From positions 1 to 7,632 of the forward strand of contig JAICSD010000218.1 in the NCBI GenBank assembly GCA_025937075.1: a stretch of DNA of 7,632 nt, written 5' to 3'. Origin of the DNA: Vicinamibacteria bacterium. GTDB taxonomy: Bacteria > Acidobacteriota > Vicinamibacteria > Vicinamibacterales > 2-12-FULL-66-21. The notes below the pieces were generated by a model. The model did no database searches and was not told the origin of the DNA. It saw only the letters and a list, made by a program, of their open reading frames with translations. Below, piece by piece: positions 1-6,167 of the stretch (position 1 is the first letter of the stretch; the number at the start of each line of letters is the position of its first letter). The translations under genes were made by a program, and so were the position numbers.

Positions 1-1732
1 CGCGCTCGAGGAGCGCATCCAGAAACGCGCCGCGCTCGTGCGGCTGCCGAACGACCGGGTCCGAGAAGATCGCCATGTAAGGTCCGATCGTCCGGTACAA
101 GCAGAAGCCCACATCCGGCACGCAGAAGATCGATTTGTCGCGCGTCGCCACCATCAGGGCGTTCGTGCCGGTGCCGAAGCTCGCGTTGAAGTCGAGTGCC
201 TCCTGGATCCCGTGCTCGTCCGGCGGCTCGAATTCGACGCGCGGCCGCATCAGGACGTACAGCGACGCGGCCGTGACGCCGAACAGCATCGAGGCCGCCG
301 CCCGGACGAACCGCGCCGCCTGGAGCCTGTAGCCGACCGCCGTCCATCGTTCAACGGTCAGCGTGCTGACGTGGTGAGAGACGGATCCGAACGCGACAAA
401 GAGCGCCAGGGCGGCAAACGCGACCGTGAGGTCCGCTCCCTCGAAGAGATCGCCGCGGCTCGCGCGATCGAACAGCGTCGCCTGGGAGGAGGCGGCAAGC
501 GCGACGGCGCCGAGGATCACCGATTCTTCCCAGTCGAGCCCCTTCAGAATCGACGCGCCGGCAGCCAGCAGCAGGAGCGCCAGCGTCGCGCGGAACGCCG
601 TGCGATAGCCGCGCGCGAGGCCGCGGGCGAGCACCAGGAGCACGACGCCCGCAAACGAGGCCGTCAGGTGTCCCGCCTCGACGAGCGGGAGCGGCATGAA
701 CCGTTCGAGCAGCACGAGCCGCGCGTGCACGGCCGGCGACGCGCTGCTCAGGATCATCAGGATGCCGGCCGCGGCGACGAGCCCTGCGACAATCCTGCGC
801 GCCACCTCGACGCGCTGCGCGGATCGACGCGTCGCCCATGCCAACAGCAGCAGCGACGCGACCGCCCACGGCGCGATGTAGTAGATGAGGCGATACGCCA
901 TCAGCGCGGCGGCCGCGACGCTCTTCGCCATCGGCAGCTTCGCGATCCAGACGGCGTCGGCGGTGCCAAACCCACCCGGGATCAGGCTCGCAAGGCCGAG
1001 CGCCTGCCCCTGGAAGAACGACGAGACGATCGATGGCAGCGCGACCAATGCCCCCGTCGCCCTCACGCACGCCACGAACGCGACGACGGCCAGCAGCCAA
1101 TCGAGCCATCCGACGATTCCGAGTTCCAGCGTTCGCGCCGAGACGGCGGCGAGCTCCGACCACCGCTCGATCCGCACGGCGGCAGCGCGTGCAATCCATG
1201 CGACGAGCAACACGATGGCAAGCGCCGTGGCCGCGATGAAGGGAAATGGCAGACGGCCGACGATCAGGACGGACGCCGTCCACCCGATCAGCCCTGAGAC
1301 GAAGGCGATCGTGACGGTCAGGACGCCTGCGTGGAGATCCTGCAGACGATCCACCGACGGACGATACAGCCAGAACCGGATCGCCGGCCCGGCAAGCGGC
1401 CCGAGCGTCAGGAAGTTGCTCCATGCGAAGGACACGGCCCCGTATCGCCATCGTTCGCCAGCGGTCGCACGTGTGTTCCTGAACGCGATGACGTCGTAGA
1501 GGCCCATGATGCCGACGTTGGCGACGGTCAAACCGGCAGCGACCGCGAGCCAGCGCAGGTCGAGCGAGTGCAGCGCCGCGCGCACATCGCGGGTATGGAC
1601 GTCGCGCAGGGTGTGCCACGACAGGATGAACACGATCACGAACAGCGCGAACGGCCATAACCGCATCGCGTGCCCGAGCGTCCAGACGGCCGCGCTCTGG
1701 ATCCGCGGATAGACGCGCAGCCGCGTTGTCAT
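1..1732 (-). CDS. mprF: MprF: phosphatidylglycerol aminoacyltransferase/flippase (3' end cut by window edge)
   Basis: Family role: MprF transfers an amino acid, usually lysine, from aminoacyl-tRNA to phosphatidylglycerol and flips the product to the outer leaflet, lowering membrane negative charge. Seen: 577 codons open to the left edge. Residues 1-495 are membrane-rich, with hydrophobic segments near 25-40, 62-82, 136-158, 163-182, 205-222, 283-300, 312-330, 356-370, 380-395, 405-418, 435-450 and 478-495. The flippase-type motif SLIPGGFGTADAVW is at 249-262, and the MprF signature ILKGLDWEES at 395-404. From about 497 the soluble synthase domain (DUF2156) begins; ATRDKSIFCVPD followed by YRTIGPYMAIFSDPV (529-560) matches its start. 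MprF proteins are usually about 850 residues, so roughly one third lies outside the window and the catalytic core cannot be checked. The ATG start is fixed by AGGAGG 7 nt upstream and by the ATGA overlap with the upstream hydrolase gene. The amino acid transferred (Lys, Ala or Arg) cannot be told from this sequence. Confidence 0.92.
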   Translation of the reverse strand, partial: MTTRLRVYPRIQSAAVWTLGHAMRLWPFALFVIVFILSWHTLRDVHTRDVRAALHSLDLRWLAVAAGLTVANVGIMGLYDVIAFRNTRATAGERWRYGAVSFAWSNFLTLGPLAGPAIRFWLYRPSVDRLQDLHAGVLTVTIAFVSGLIGWTASVLIVGRLPFPFIAATALAIVLLVAWIARAAAVRIERWSELAAVSARTLELGIVGWLDWLLAVVAFVACVRATGALVALPSIVSSFFQGQALGLASLIPGGFGTADAVWIAKLPMAKSVAAAALMAYRLIYYIAPWAVASLLLLAWATRRSAQRVEVARRIVAGLVAAAGILMILSSASPAVHARLVLLERFMPLPLVEAGHLTASFAGVVLLVLARGLARGYRTAFRATLALLLLAAGASILKGLDWEESVILGAVALAASSQATLFDRASRGDLFEGADLTVAFAALALFVAFGSVSHHVSTLTVERWTAVGYRLQAARFVRAAASMLFGVTAASLYVLMRPRVEFEPPDEHGIQEALDFNASFGTGTNALMVATRDKSIFCVPDVGFCLYRTIGPYMAIFSDPVVRQPHERGAFLDALLER

Positions 1733-2505
1733 TTGCGCGCCTCCTGCACCCAGCCGAGCGCGTCGAAATACGCGGAGGTGAGCTGGGGACGCCGATCCGT
1801 GAACCGATGATTGCTGGCGTCGATCAGCACGAGCTTCCGGGGGGGACGCGCGACCGCTTCGTAGCGCCGGTAATCCTGTTCGGTGACGTAGTCGTCCTTC
1901 GTCGACTGAATCATCACCAGCGGCACGGGCGAGACGCCCGGAAGGAAATCCGTCGCGGTGAAGGACGGCTCCTCCGGCTCGTGCTTCGTGATCCAGGCCG
2001 CGGCGTCCGTCCACCGCCACGCCAGCTCCGCCGTCGGCGGGAGCCCCATCGCGATCACGCCGTCGATCCAGCCGTGGTTCTTTGCATCCGCTGCCGCGAG
2101 CACGGCGACCGCGGCCCCTTCCGACACGCCGGAGACGATGACGGGCCGCACGAGGAACCCGGCGCTCTTCAACAGCTCGGACAGATCGCGGTAGTCCTGC
2201 GGAACGTCCTGCACACTGAGATGCTTCTGGCGATCGGTGAACGCGGCGAGATACTGGCGCACGTTGATCCCGACGACGAGATATCCCTGTGCGGCCAGTT
2301 CGTCCGCCATCGAGGGGCCAAGGCCCACCCAGCCGACGTCGCCGCTGCCCATGAGGATCGTGCCTTTCGGGGCAGACGAAGGCTGATAGATGGCGAGGCT
2401 CAGATCACGGCCGCGGAGCGGCCAGTCCAGCTTCCGCGTGGCCGACGCGGCTGCCGGAACAGCGGTCCCAAGGAGCACGAACGCGAGAAGCAGGTGCTTG
2501 AACAT
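1729..2505 (-). CDS. Secreted VirJ/AcvB-like alpha/beta hydrolase, probable aminoacyl-phosphatidylglycerol hydrolase
   Basis: 258 residues. Residues 1-22 form a signal peptide (MFKHLLLAFVLLG core, AxA-type end at ASA), so the enzyme should act outside the cytoplasm. The rest is an alpha/beta hydrolase with VirJ-family features: GSGDVGW (53-59, like the VirJ GDGGW loop), VVGINVRQYL (77-86), the nucleophile elbow G-V-S-E-G with Ser128, an acid at STKDDYV (Asp204 or Asp205), and the C-terminal histidine in DASNHRF (His233). Family knowledge: Agrobacterium AcvB and its relatives hydrolyse lysyl-phosphatidylglycerol and are encoded beside an mprF homologue (lpiA). Here the gene overlaps mprF by 4 nt and precedes it, which supports the same substrate class. 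AcvB has an extra N-terminal domain that is absent here, so the protein is closer in size to VirJ. The start was chosen for the signal peptide; no convincing Shine-Dalgarno sequence is visible, and the open frame further upstream runs antisense to the neighbouring gene. A general esterase role remains possible. Confidence 0.82.
   Translation of the reverse strand: MFKHLLLAFVLLGTAVPAAASATRKLDWPLRGRDLSLAIYQPSSAPKGTILMGSGDVGWVGLGPSMADELAAQGYLVVGINVRQYLAAFTDRQKHLSVQDVPQDYRDLSELLKSAGFLVRPVIVSGVSEGAAVAVLAAADAKNHGWIDGVIAMGLPPTAELAWRWTDAAAWITKHEPEEPSFTATDFLPGVSPVPLVMIQSTKDDYVTEQDYRRYEAVARPPRKLVLIDASNHRFTDRRPQLTSAYFDALGWVQEARK
1740..1745 (-). promoter_or_regulatory. Shine-Dalgarno sequence of mprF, inside the upstream hydrolase gene
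   Basis: AGGAGG reads on the minus strand within the codons for the last residues (QEARK) of the VirJ-like hydrolase. It lies 7 nt before the mprF ATG, which itself overlaps the hydrolase stop as ATGA (1729-1732). A strong site there supports the mprF start and suggests coupled translation of the two genes. Confidence 0.8.
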
Positions 2506-2546
2506 CGCAGCGGGCTCGCCAGCTTGGGGGAATTCCAGTTTACCGC

Positions 2547-2574
2547 CTAACTCCCAACTCCCCACTCCCAAGAA
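2547..2574. repeat. Degenerate heptanucleotide tandem repeat
   Basis: Three adjacent 7-nt units, CTAACTC, CCAACTC and CCCACTC, are followed by a decayed unit CCAAGAA. The pattern matches (AACTCCC)n short tandem repeats that recur between genes in cyanobacteria and, from memory, in some Acidobacteriota; this looks like a short or eroded copy. It sits upstream of both divergent genes and may overlap the leftward promoter. Confidence 0.55.
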
Positions 2575-2609
2575 CATCCACCTCGCAACGCCCATGCCCA
2601 CGCGCCCGC

Positions 2610-2615
2610 TATACT
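2610..2615 (+). promoter_or_regulatory. -10 box (TATACT) of a probable leaderless promoter
   Basis: TATACT ends 7 nt before the ATG at 2623. Transcription normally starts about 6-8 nt after a -10 box, so the mRNA would begin at or next to the start codon. Consistent with this, no Shine-Dalgarno sequence precedes the ATG. No clear -35 box is present. Confidence 0.5.
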
Positions 2616-2622
2616 GCGGCGC

Positions 2623-3810
2623 ATGCTGCGCGCCGGCTCTACCGCCCTTTCCCTGCTCCTGATCGCTCTGTTCCCCACGGCCGCGCAGCGCGCGCAGACC
2701 GCGCATGCCGCCGAGTACTTCCCTGCGCGATGGGAGTGGCAGCACCGGAGCCCTCAGGAGGTCGGCATGCCGTCCACGTCCGTGGGCGACGCCGTGCGCT
2801 TTGCGATTGCGAGCGAAACACCGTCGACGAGAGATCTCGCGGTGGATATGGCGACGACCTTTGGCGCGCGGGAGCCGTTCGATACGCCGATCGGCCCGGT
2901 GAAGCCGCGCGGACCTGCGAGCGGCCTCATCACGCGCCACGGCTACATCGTCGCCGAATGGGGCGAACCCACGCGCGTCGACATGACGTTCAGCGTGACG
3001 AAGACGTTCCTGTCGACGGTGGTCGGGCTGGCGTGGGCGCGCGGGCTGATTCATGACGTGAACGATGACGCGCGCGACTACATGCCGCCCGGCGTCGACC
3101 TGTTCGAGGCGCCGCACAACCAGAAGATCAAGTGGGACGACCTGCTGCGGCAGACGAGCGACTGGCAGGGCACGCTCTGGGGCAAACCTGACTGGGCGGA
3201 CCGGCCGGAAGGCGAGAAGCCGTCAGAGTGGCCGAACCGGAAGCTCTGGGAACCCGGCACGCACTACAAGTACAACGACGTCCGCGTCAACGTGCTCGCG
3301 CTGGCCGCGCTGCACGTCTGGCGCCACCCGCTGCCAGACGTTCTCCGCGAGTCAGTCATGGAACCGATCGGCGCCTCGTCCACCTGGCGATGGTACGGGT
3401 ACGAGAACTCCTGGGTGGAGATCGACGGCCAGCGCATGCAGTCCATGACGGGCGGCGGCCATTGGGGCGGCGGGATGTTCATCGACGCGTTCGACATGGC
3501 CCGCTTTGGCTACCTCTTTCTCCGCAACGGCCGCTGGGGCGACCGGGAGATTGTGCCGGCGAGATGGATTCGGATGGCGCGAACGCCCGGACCCGCCAAC
3601 CAGGAGTACGGATATTGCAACTGGTTTCTGAACCCTGGGCGCGCGTCCCTGCCGTCTGCGCCCGAATCGAGCGTCACGTTTCGCGGCAATGGCCAGAACA
3701 TCATCTACATCGACTGGGACCACGACATCGTTGCCGTGGTGCGCTGGATTGGAACCACCGCGCAGGTTGACGAGTTCATTCGCCGGATGCTCGCCGGAAT
3801 TCAATCGTAG
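2623..3810 (+). CDS. Secreted serine hydrolase, beta-lactamase/class C (AmpC/EstB) fold
   Basis: 395 residues. An N-terminal hydrophobic segment (about 7-20) ending near AHA (27-29) is a signal peptide, so the enzyme is exported. The body is a PF00144-type domain. The nucleophile motif S-V-T-K is at 124-127 (FSVTKTF), followed by the helix TVVGLAWARGLI. The second motif aligns at Y217-N218-D219 (HYKYNDVRVN), so the usual YxN is Y-N-D here. GGGHWGGG (277-284) and GNGQN (355-359) are strongly family-like; the latter occupies the place of the third (KTG/HxG-like) motif. Members include esterases, D-aminopeptidases and penicillin-binding-protein-like enzymes, so the substrate cannot be assigned, and nothing indicates true beta-lactamase activity. 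It is transcribed away from the mprF operon, probably from the TATACT promoter. The ATG is favoured because it places the signal peptide at the terminus and fits that promoter. Confidence 0.88.
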   Translation: MLRAGSTALSLLLIALFPTAAQRAQTAHAAEYFPARWEWQHRSPQEVGMPSTSVGDAVRFAIASETPSTRDLAVDMATTFGAREPFDTPIGPVKPRGPASGLITRHGYIVAEWGEPTRVDMTFSVTKTFLSTVVGLAWARGLIHDVNDDARDYMPPGVDLFEAPHNQKIKWDDLLRQTSDWQGTLWGKPDWADRPEGEKPSEWPNRKLWEPGTHYKYNDVRVNVLALAALHVWRHPLPDVLRESVMEPIGASSTWRWYGYENSWVEIDGQRMQSMTGGGHWGGGMFIDAFDMARFGYLFLRNGRWGDREIVPARWIRMARTPGPANQEYGYCNWFLNPGRASLPSAPESSVTFRGNGQNIIYIDWDHDIVAVVRWIGTTAQVDEFIRRMLAGIQS

Positions 3811-3850
3811 CCGCGGCGCATTCGGCACGACATTCGGCGGTTTACCGAGT

Positions 3851-3856
3851 GGGAGG
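3851..3856 (+). promoter_or_regulatory. Shine-Dalgarno sequence that decides the GTG start of the hemerythrin gene
   Basis: GGGAGG lies 4 nt before the GTG at 3861. An earlier in-frame GTG at 3849 overlaps this site and has no ribosome-binding sequence of its own, so 3861 is the better start. The spacing is slightly short. Confidence 0.6.
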
Positions 3857-3860
3857 TTGC

Positions 3861-4586
3861 GTGGCGAAGCGAGCGTCCAGAAAACAGACATCCAGCCGGC
3901 GATCGACGCGTAGCCGGACCGCGGCGGCAAAGCGCGGCCGCAGTCGTGCGGCTGCGACGAAAACACGCGCGAGACGCGCGACGAAGCGAAAGCCTGCGGC
4001 GCGGTCTACACGCAAACGGGCAGCCTCGCGCCCGCGCGCCGGATCACGGCAACCGTCGATGGTCAGGACGGCCGCAACGGCCGTGCGGGGAGCGGTCGCG
4101 GGTGCGGTGGCAGCGGTGGCGAACCGGTTGCCGGGCGCCGGCGCCAATGCGCTCGATCTCCTCGAAACGGATCACCGGCGGCTTCAGGGCTTACTGAAGC
4201 GTGGTGAGAAAACGACGGCGCGCGCCGCGCAGGAACGCGCGGCCTTGCTGAAGACGATCACAGACGAGCTGGACGTGCACGAGCTCATCGAAGAGCAGGT
4301 CCTCTACCCTGCGCTGAAGTCTCATCCGGAAGCGAAGGACATCGTGCTCGAAGGCTTCCAGGAGCACCACGTCGCCGACGTCATCGTCGACGAGCTGCAC
4401 GCCACCTCGACCACCGACGAGCGATGGGGCGCGAAGTTCAAGGTGTTCAAGGAGAACATCGAGCATCACATCGAAGAGGAAGAGGGGGAGATGTTCCGCA
4501 CGGCGCGCGCGGTGTTCAGCCGAGAGCAACTGCAGGAGATGGGTACGCGGATGTCGGCGATGAAGGCGGAGGCGCAGAAGAGCTGA
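3861..4586 (+). CDS. Histone-H1-like basic tail fused to a hemerythrin (HHE) domain
   Basis: 241 residues from GTG. Residues 1-66 are almost entirely Arg, Lys, Ala, Ser and Thr with no acidic residue, resembling bacterial histone-H1-like tails and expected to bind DNA or RNA. Residues 70-97 are Ala/Gly/Val-rich (AVRGAVAGAVAAVANRLPG), probably a linker or amphipathic helix. Residues 98-220 form a four-helix hemerythrin-type domain: LLETDHRRL (His105), ELDVHELIEEQVLYP (His140, Glu144), GFQEHHVAD (His169, His170) and IEHHIEEEEGEMF (His202, His203, Glu207). These provide the ligand set of a non-haem di-iron site, which in the family binds O2 or NO or senses iron. An internal ATG at 4059 (residue 67) could yield a tail-less form, but no ribosome-binding site precedes it. 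The gene stands 50 bp after the serine hydrolase and may have its own promoter. The domain call is firm; nucleoid targeting is inferred. Confidence 0.85.
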   Translation: MAKRASRKQTSSRRSTRSRTAAAKRGRSRAAATKTRARRATKRKPAARSTRKRAASRPRAGSRQPSMVRTAATAVRGAVAGAVAAVANRLPGAGANALDLLETDHRRLQGLLKRGEKTTARAAQERAALLKTITDELDVHELIEEQVLYPALKSHPEAKDIVLEGFQEHHVADVIVDELHATSTTDERWGAKFKVFKENIEHHIEEEEGEMFRTARAVFSREQLQEMGTRMSAMKAEAQKS

Positions 4587-4596
4587 GGGACCGAAA

Positions 4597-4682
4597 GGGG
4601 TTCTGTCGCGGCTTGGATGGGACCGCGTGCGTGCTCGAACCTGAGGTCCGGCAGCCGCGCGGCGCGTCTGCGGCAGAACCCC
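4597..4682 (+). repeat. Long inverted repeat able to form a structured RNA at the 3' side of the hemerythrin gene
   Basis: The arm at 4597-4609 (GGGGTTCTGTCGC) is complementary to 4670-4682 (GCGGCAGAACCCC) over 13 positions, 12 Watson-Crick pairs and one that is G-U in + strand RNA. The 60-nt interior contains a smaller stem, GGACC at 4620-4624 with GGTCC at 4645-4649. It begins 10 nt after the hemerythrin stop. No T-run follows, so it is not a standard intrinsic terminator. It may be a 3' mRNA structure, a small structured RNA or a miniature inverted-repeat element; no target-site duplication is seen. Confidence 0.5.
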
Positions 4683-4790
4683 ACCGGCCGTGCCTAGTCC
4701 GGCGGTGTCTCCACGAATGCCCCCTTGCGAAGGCGACCTGCGGCCAGCATGCGCCTGTCGGAATGGCAAGTCAAGCGCGGAATTCTGAAC

Positions 4791-5177
4791 ATGGATGCAC
4801 TCACACGACGATCGTTTCTCGCGGCGGCCGGCACGCTCGCGGCGCTGCCGGTTCGCGTACCCGTGACGAGCGATCAGCGGACCGCGCAACTCACAGCGGC
4901 AGACGTCATTCAGCGAATCAAGGACCACATCGGCGTGCCCTGGCGCACGGAGACCGTCGACAGAATCATCGCTGGTGCGCCGCAAACGTCCGTGAAGGGC
5001 ATCGCGACGACGATGATGTCGACGATGGATGTGGTGCAGCGTGCGGCGATCGCCGGCCGGAACATGATCATCACGCACGAGCCGACGATGAAGTATTGCG
5101 CGGACTGGCTCGAGGGTTTCGTGGCCGAAGTGCCGATCGACTTCGTTCCGGCGCCCGAGCCGTTCTGGCGCCCGTAG
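4791..5177 (+). pseudogene. Tat-exported NIF3-like protein with a large internal in-frame deletion
   Basis: The open frame encodes 128 residues, while NIF3-like proteins of this type are around 280-300. Residues 1-22 carry a twin-arginine signal (TRRSFLAAA, Arg6-Arg7). Residues 34-99 match the N-terminal NIF3 lobe: LTAADVIQRIKDHIGVPWRTETVD, GIATTMMSTMDVVQRA, and NMIITHEPT with the metal-binding His96. At residue 100 the sequence jumps to MKYCADWLEGFVAEVPIDFVPAPEPFW, which I recognise as the extreme C-terminus of the same family, normally after a GH..SE metal-site motif. The middle, including the second half of the dinuclear metal site, is missing, so catalytic or metal function is probably lost although the frame stays open. 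The start at 4791 puts the Tat motif at the terminus; an upstream TTG (4725) would bury it. The stop is 3 bp from the convergent oxidoreductase stop. Misassembly is an alternative explanation. Confidence 0.72.
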
Positions 5178-5180
5178 CGG

Positions 5181-6167
5181 CTACGCCACCGCTTCGGCCA
5201 CGATCTCGTACGATCGCACGCGCGCCGCGTGATCGTAGATATGCGAGACGACGATGAGCTCGTCCGGCTGCATCCGATCGGCGAACGCTCGTATGTCACG
5301 TCGAATCCTCTCCGGCGAGCCGACGAACGACACCGACTGAATTCCCTCGACCGTCCGGGCGTCGAACGGCACGACGTCCTTCTCCCATTCGCGGCTCGGT
5401 GGGGGCAGTGCGATCGGCATACCTGCGCGGAGGCTGGCGAATGCCTGCCGCCCTGACGTCGCGAGAAATCGAGCCTCTTCGTCCGTGGCCGCGGCGACGA
5501 TGTTCACCCCGAGGATCACGTTCGGCTCGTGCATCTCCGCCGACGCCTGAAAGCGCGTCCGATACAGCTCCACCGCCTGCGTCATCTGGATCGCGGCGAA
5601 GTGAGAGGCGAATGCGAACGGCAGACCGAAGGCCGCCGCCACCTGTGCGCCGAACAGGCTGGAGCCAAGGATGAAGATCGGAATCGAGAGGCCCGATCCA
5701 GGTACGGCTTTGACGGGCTGGCCTTCGCGCGCGTGAAAGTAAGACATCAGCTCGAGCACGTCCTGCGGGAACGCGTCGGGATCCGAGACCAGCGTGCGCC
5801 GAAGTGCGCGTGCGGTCGTCGGATCCGTTCCCGGCGCGCGGCCGAGGCCCAGATCGATGCGGCCCGGGTACAAGGATTCGAGCGTGCCGAACTGCTCGGC
5901 GACGATCAGCGGCGCGTGGTTCGGGAGCATGATTCCGCCCGCGCCCACGCGAATCGTGTGCGTGGCGGCCGCCACGTGCGCGATGACGATGACCGTCGCC
6001 GCGCTCGCAATGCCCGGCATGTTGTGATGTTCGGCCACCCAGAAGCGCCGGTACCCGAGCCGCTCGGCGTGCTGGGCGAGGTCTCGCGAGTGCTCGAGCG
6101 CGGCCGCGGCGTCACTACCCTGCGTGATTGGCGAGAGATCCAGGACCGAAAGCGCGGGCCGGCTCAC
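5181..6167 (-). CDS. LLM-class flavin-dependent oxidoreductase, YhbW/MsnO8-like
   Basis: 328 residues, the usual length for this luciferase-like monooxygenase subgroup (E. coli YhbW is similar in size). Signatures in order: [15 protein letters not shown] (6-20), [18 protein letters not shown] (39-56), [22 protein letters not shown] (74-95) and [17 protein letters not shown] (99-115). The C-terminal [12 protein letters not shown] (residues about 283-294) and [12 protein letters not shown] complete the TIM-barrel pattern. Such enzymes use reduced FMN or F420 to oxidise small substrates; the substrate of the YhbW group is not established, so none is assigned. There is no signal peptide, so the protein is cytoplasmic. 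The start is GTG: it overlaps the upstream hydrolase stop as GTGA, and GGAG lies 5 nt before it. The two genes are therefore probably co-transcribed and translationally coupled. Confidence 0.9.
   Translation of the reverse strand: MSRPALSVLDLSPITQGSDAAAALEHSRDLAQHAERLGYRRFWVAEHHNMPGIASAATVIVIAHVAAATHTIRVGAGGIMLPNHAPLIVAEQFGTLESLYPGRIDLGLGRAPGTDPTTARALRRTLVSDPDAFPQDVLELMSYFHAREGQPVKAVPGSGLSIPIFILGSSLFGAQVAAAFGLPFAFASHFAAIQMTQAVELYRTRFQASAEMHEPNVILGVNIVAAATDEEARFLATSGRQAFASLRAGMPIALPPPSREWEKDVVPFDARTVEGIQSVSFVGSPERIRRDIRAFADRMQPDELIVVSHIYDHAARVRSYEIVAEAVA

Larger units (their letters stand above)
2506..2622. promoter_or_regulatory. Divergent intergenic promoter region
   Basis: This 117-bp gap separates the leftward hydrolase-mprF operon from the rightward serine hydrolase gene and must carry promoters for both. 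Rightward, TATACT at 2610-2615 is a good -10 box. Leftward, TAAACT on the minus strand (2542-2537) is a possible -10 box that would give a leader of about 25 nt; no matching -35 box is seen at 16-18 bp. The middle holds the heptamer repeats listed separately. Confidence 0.5.

Noticed and set aside
38..1297. Long + strand open frame (419 codons) opposite mprF, and a 435-codon minus frame at 351-1658
   Set aside because: Both are rich in Arg, His, Asp and Gln with no domain pattern, as expected for shadow frames in GC-rich DNA; the true frame (1-1732 minus) gives clear MprF signatures.
1839..1845. Run of seven G (and another at 6782-6788) as possible phase-variation tracts
   Set aside because: Both lie inside intact frames as proline codons (PP on the coding strand); seven bases is short for switching and expected occasionally at this GC content.
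3820..3838. Two ATTCGGC copies 12 bp apart between the serine hydrolase and hemerythrin genes
   Set aside because: A single 7-nt direct repeat is too weak to call an operator without further copies.
4597..4682. tRNA or intrinsic terminator reading of the inverted repeat
   Set aside because: No cloverleaf or anticodon arm can be drawn, and no T-run follows the right arm.
4725..4790. Upstream TTG start for the NIF3-like protein
   Set aside because: It would put 22 residues before the twin-arginine motif; the ATG at 4791 gives a normal Tat signal peptide.
4191..5078. 295-codon minus-strand frame opposite the hemerythrin and NIF3-like genes
   Set aside because: Low-complexity Arg/His-rich translation, antisense to two recognisable genes, no ribosome-binding site.
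5174..5184. GTAGCGGCTAC palindrome containing both convergent stop codons, considered as a bidirectional terminator
   Set aside because: The arms are only 5 bp around a single base, too tight to form a hairpin, with no T-run on either strand; it mostly reflects two facing TAG stops.
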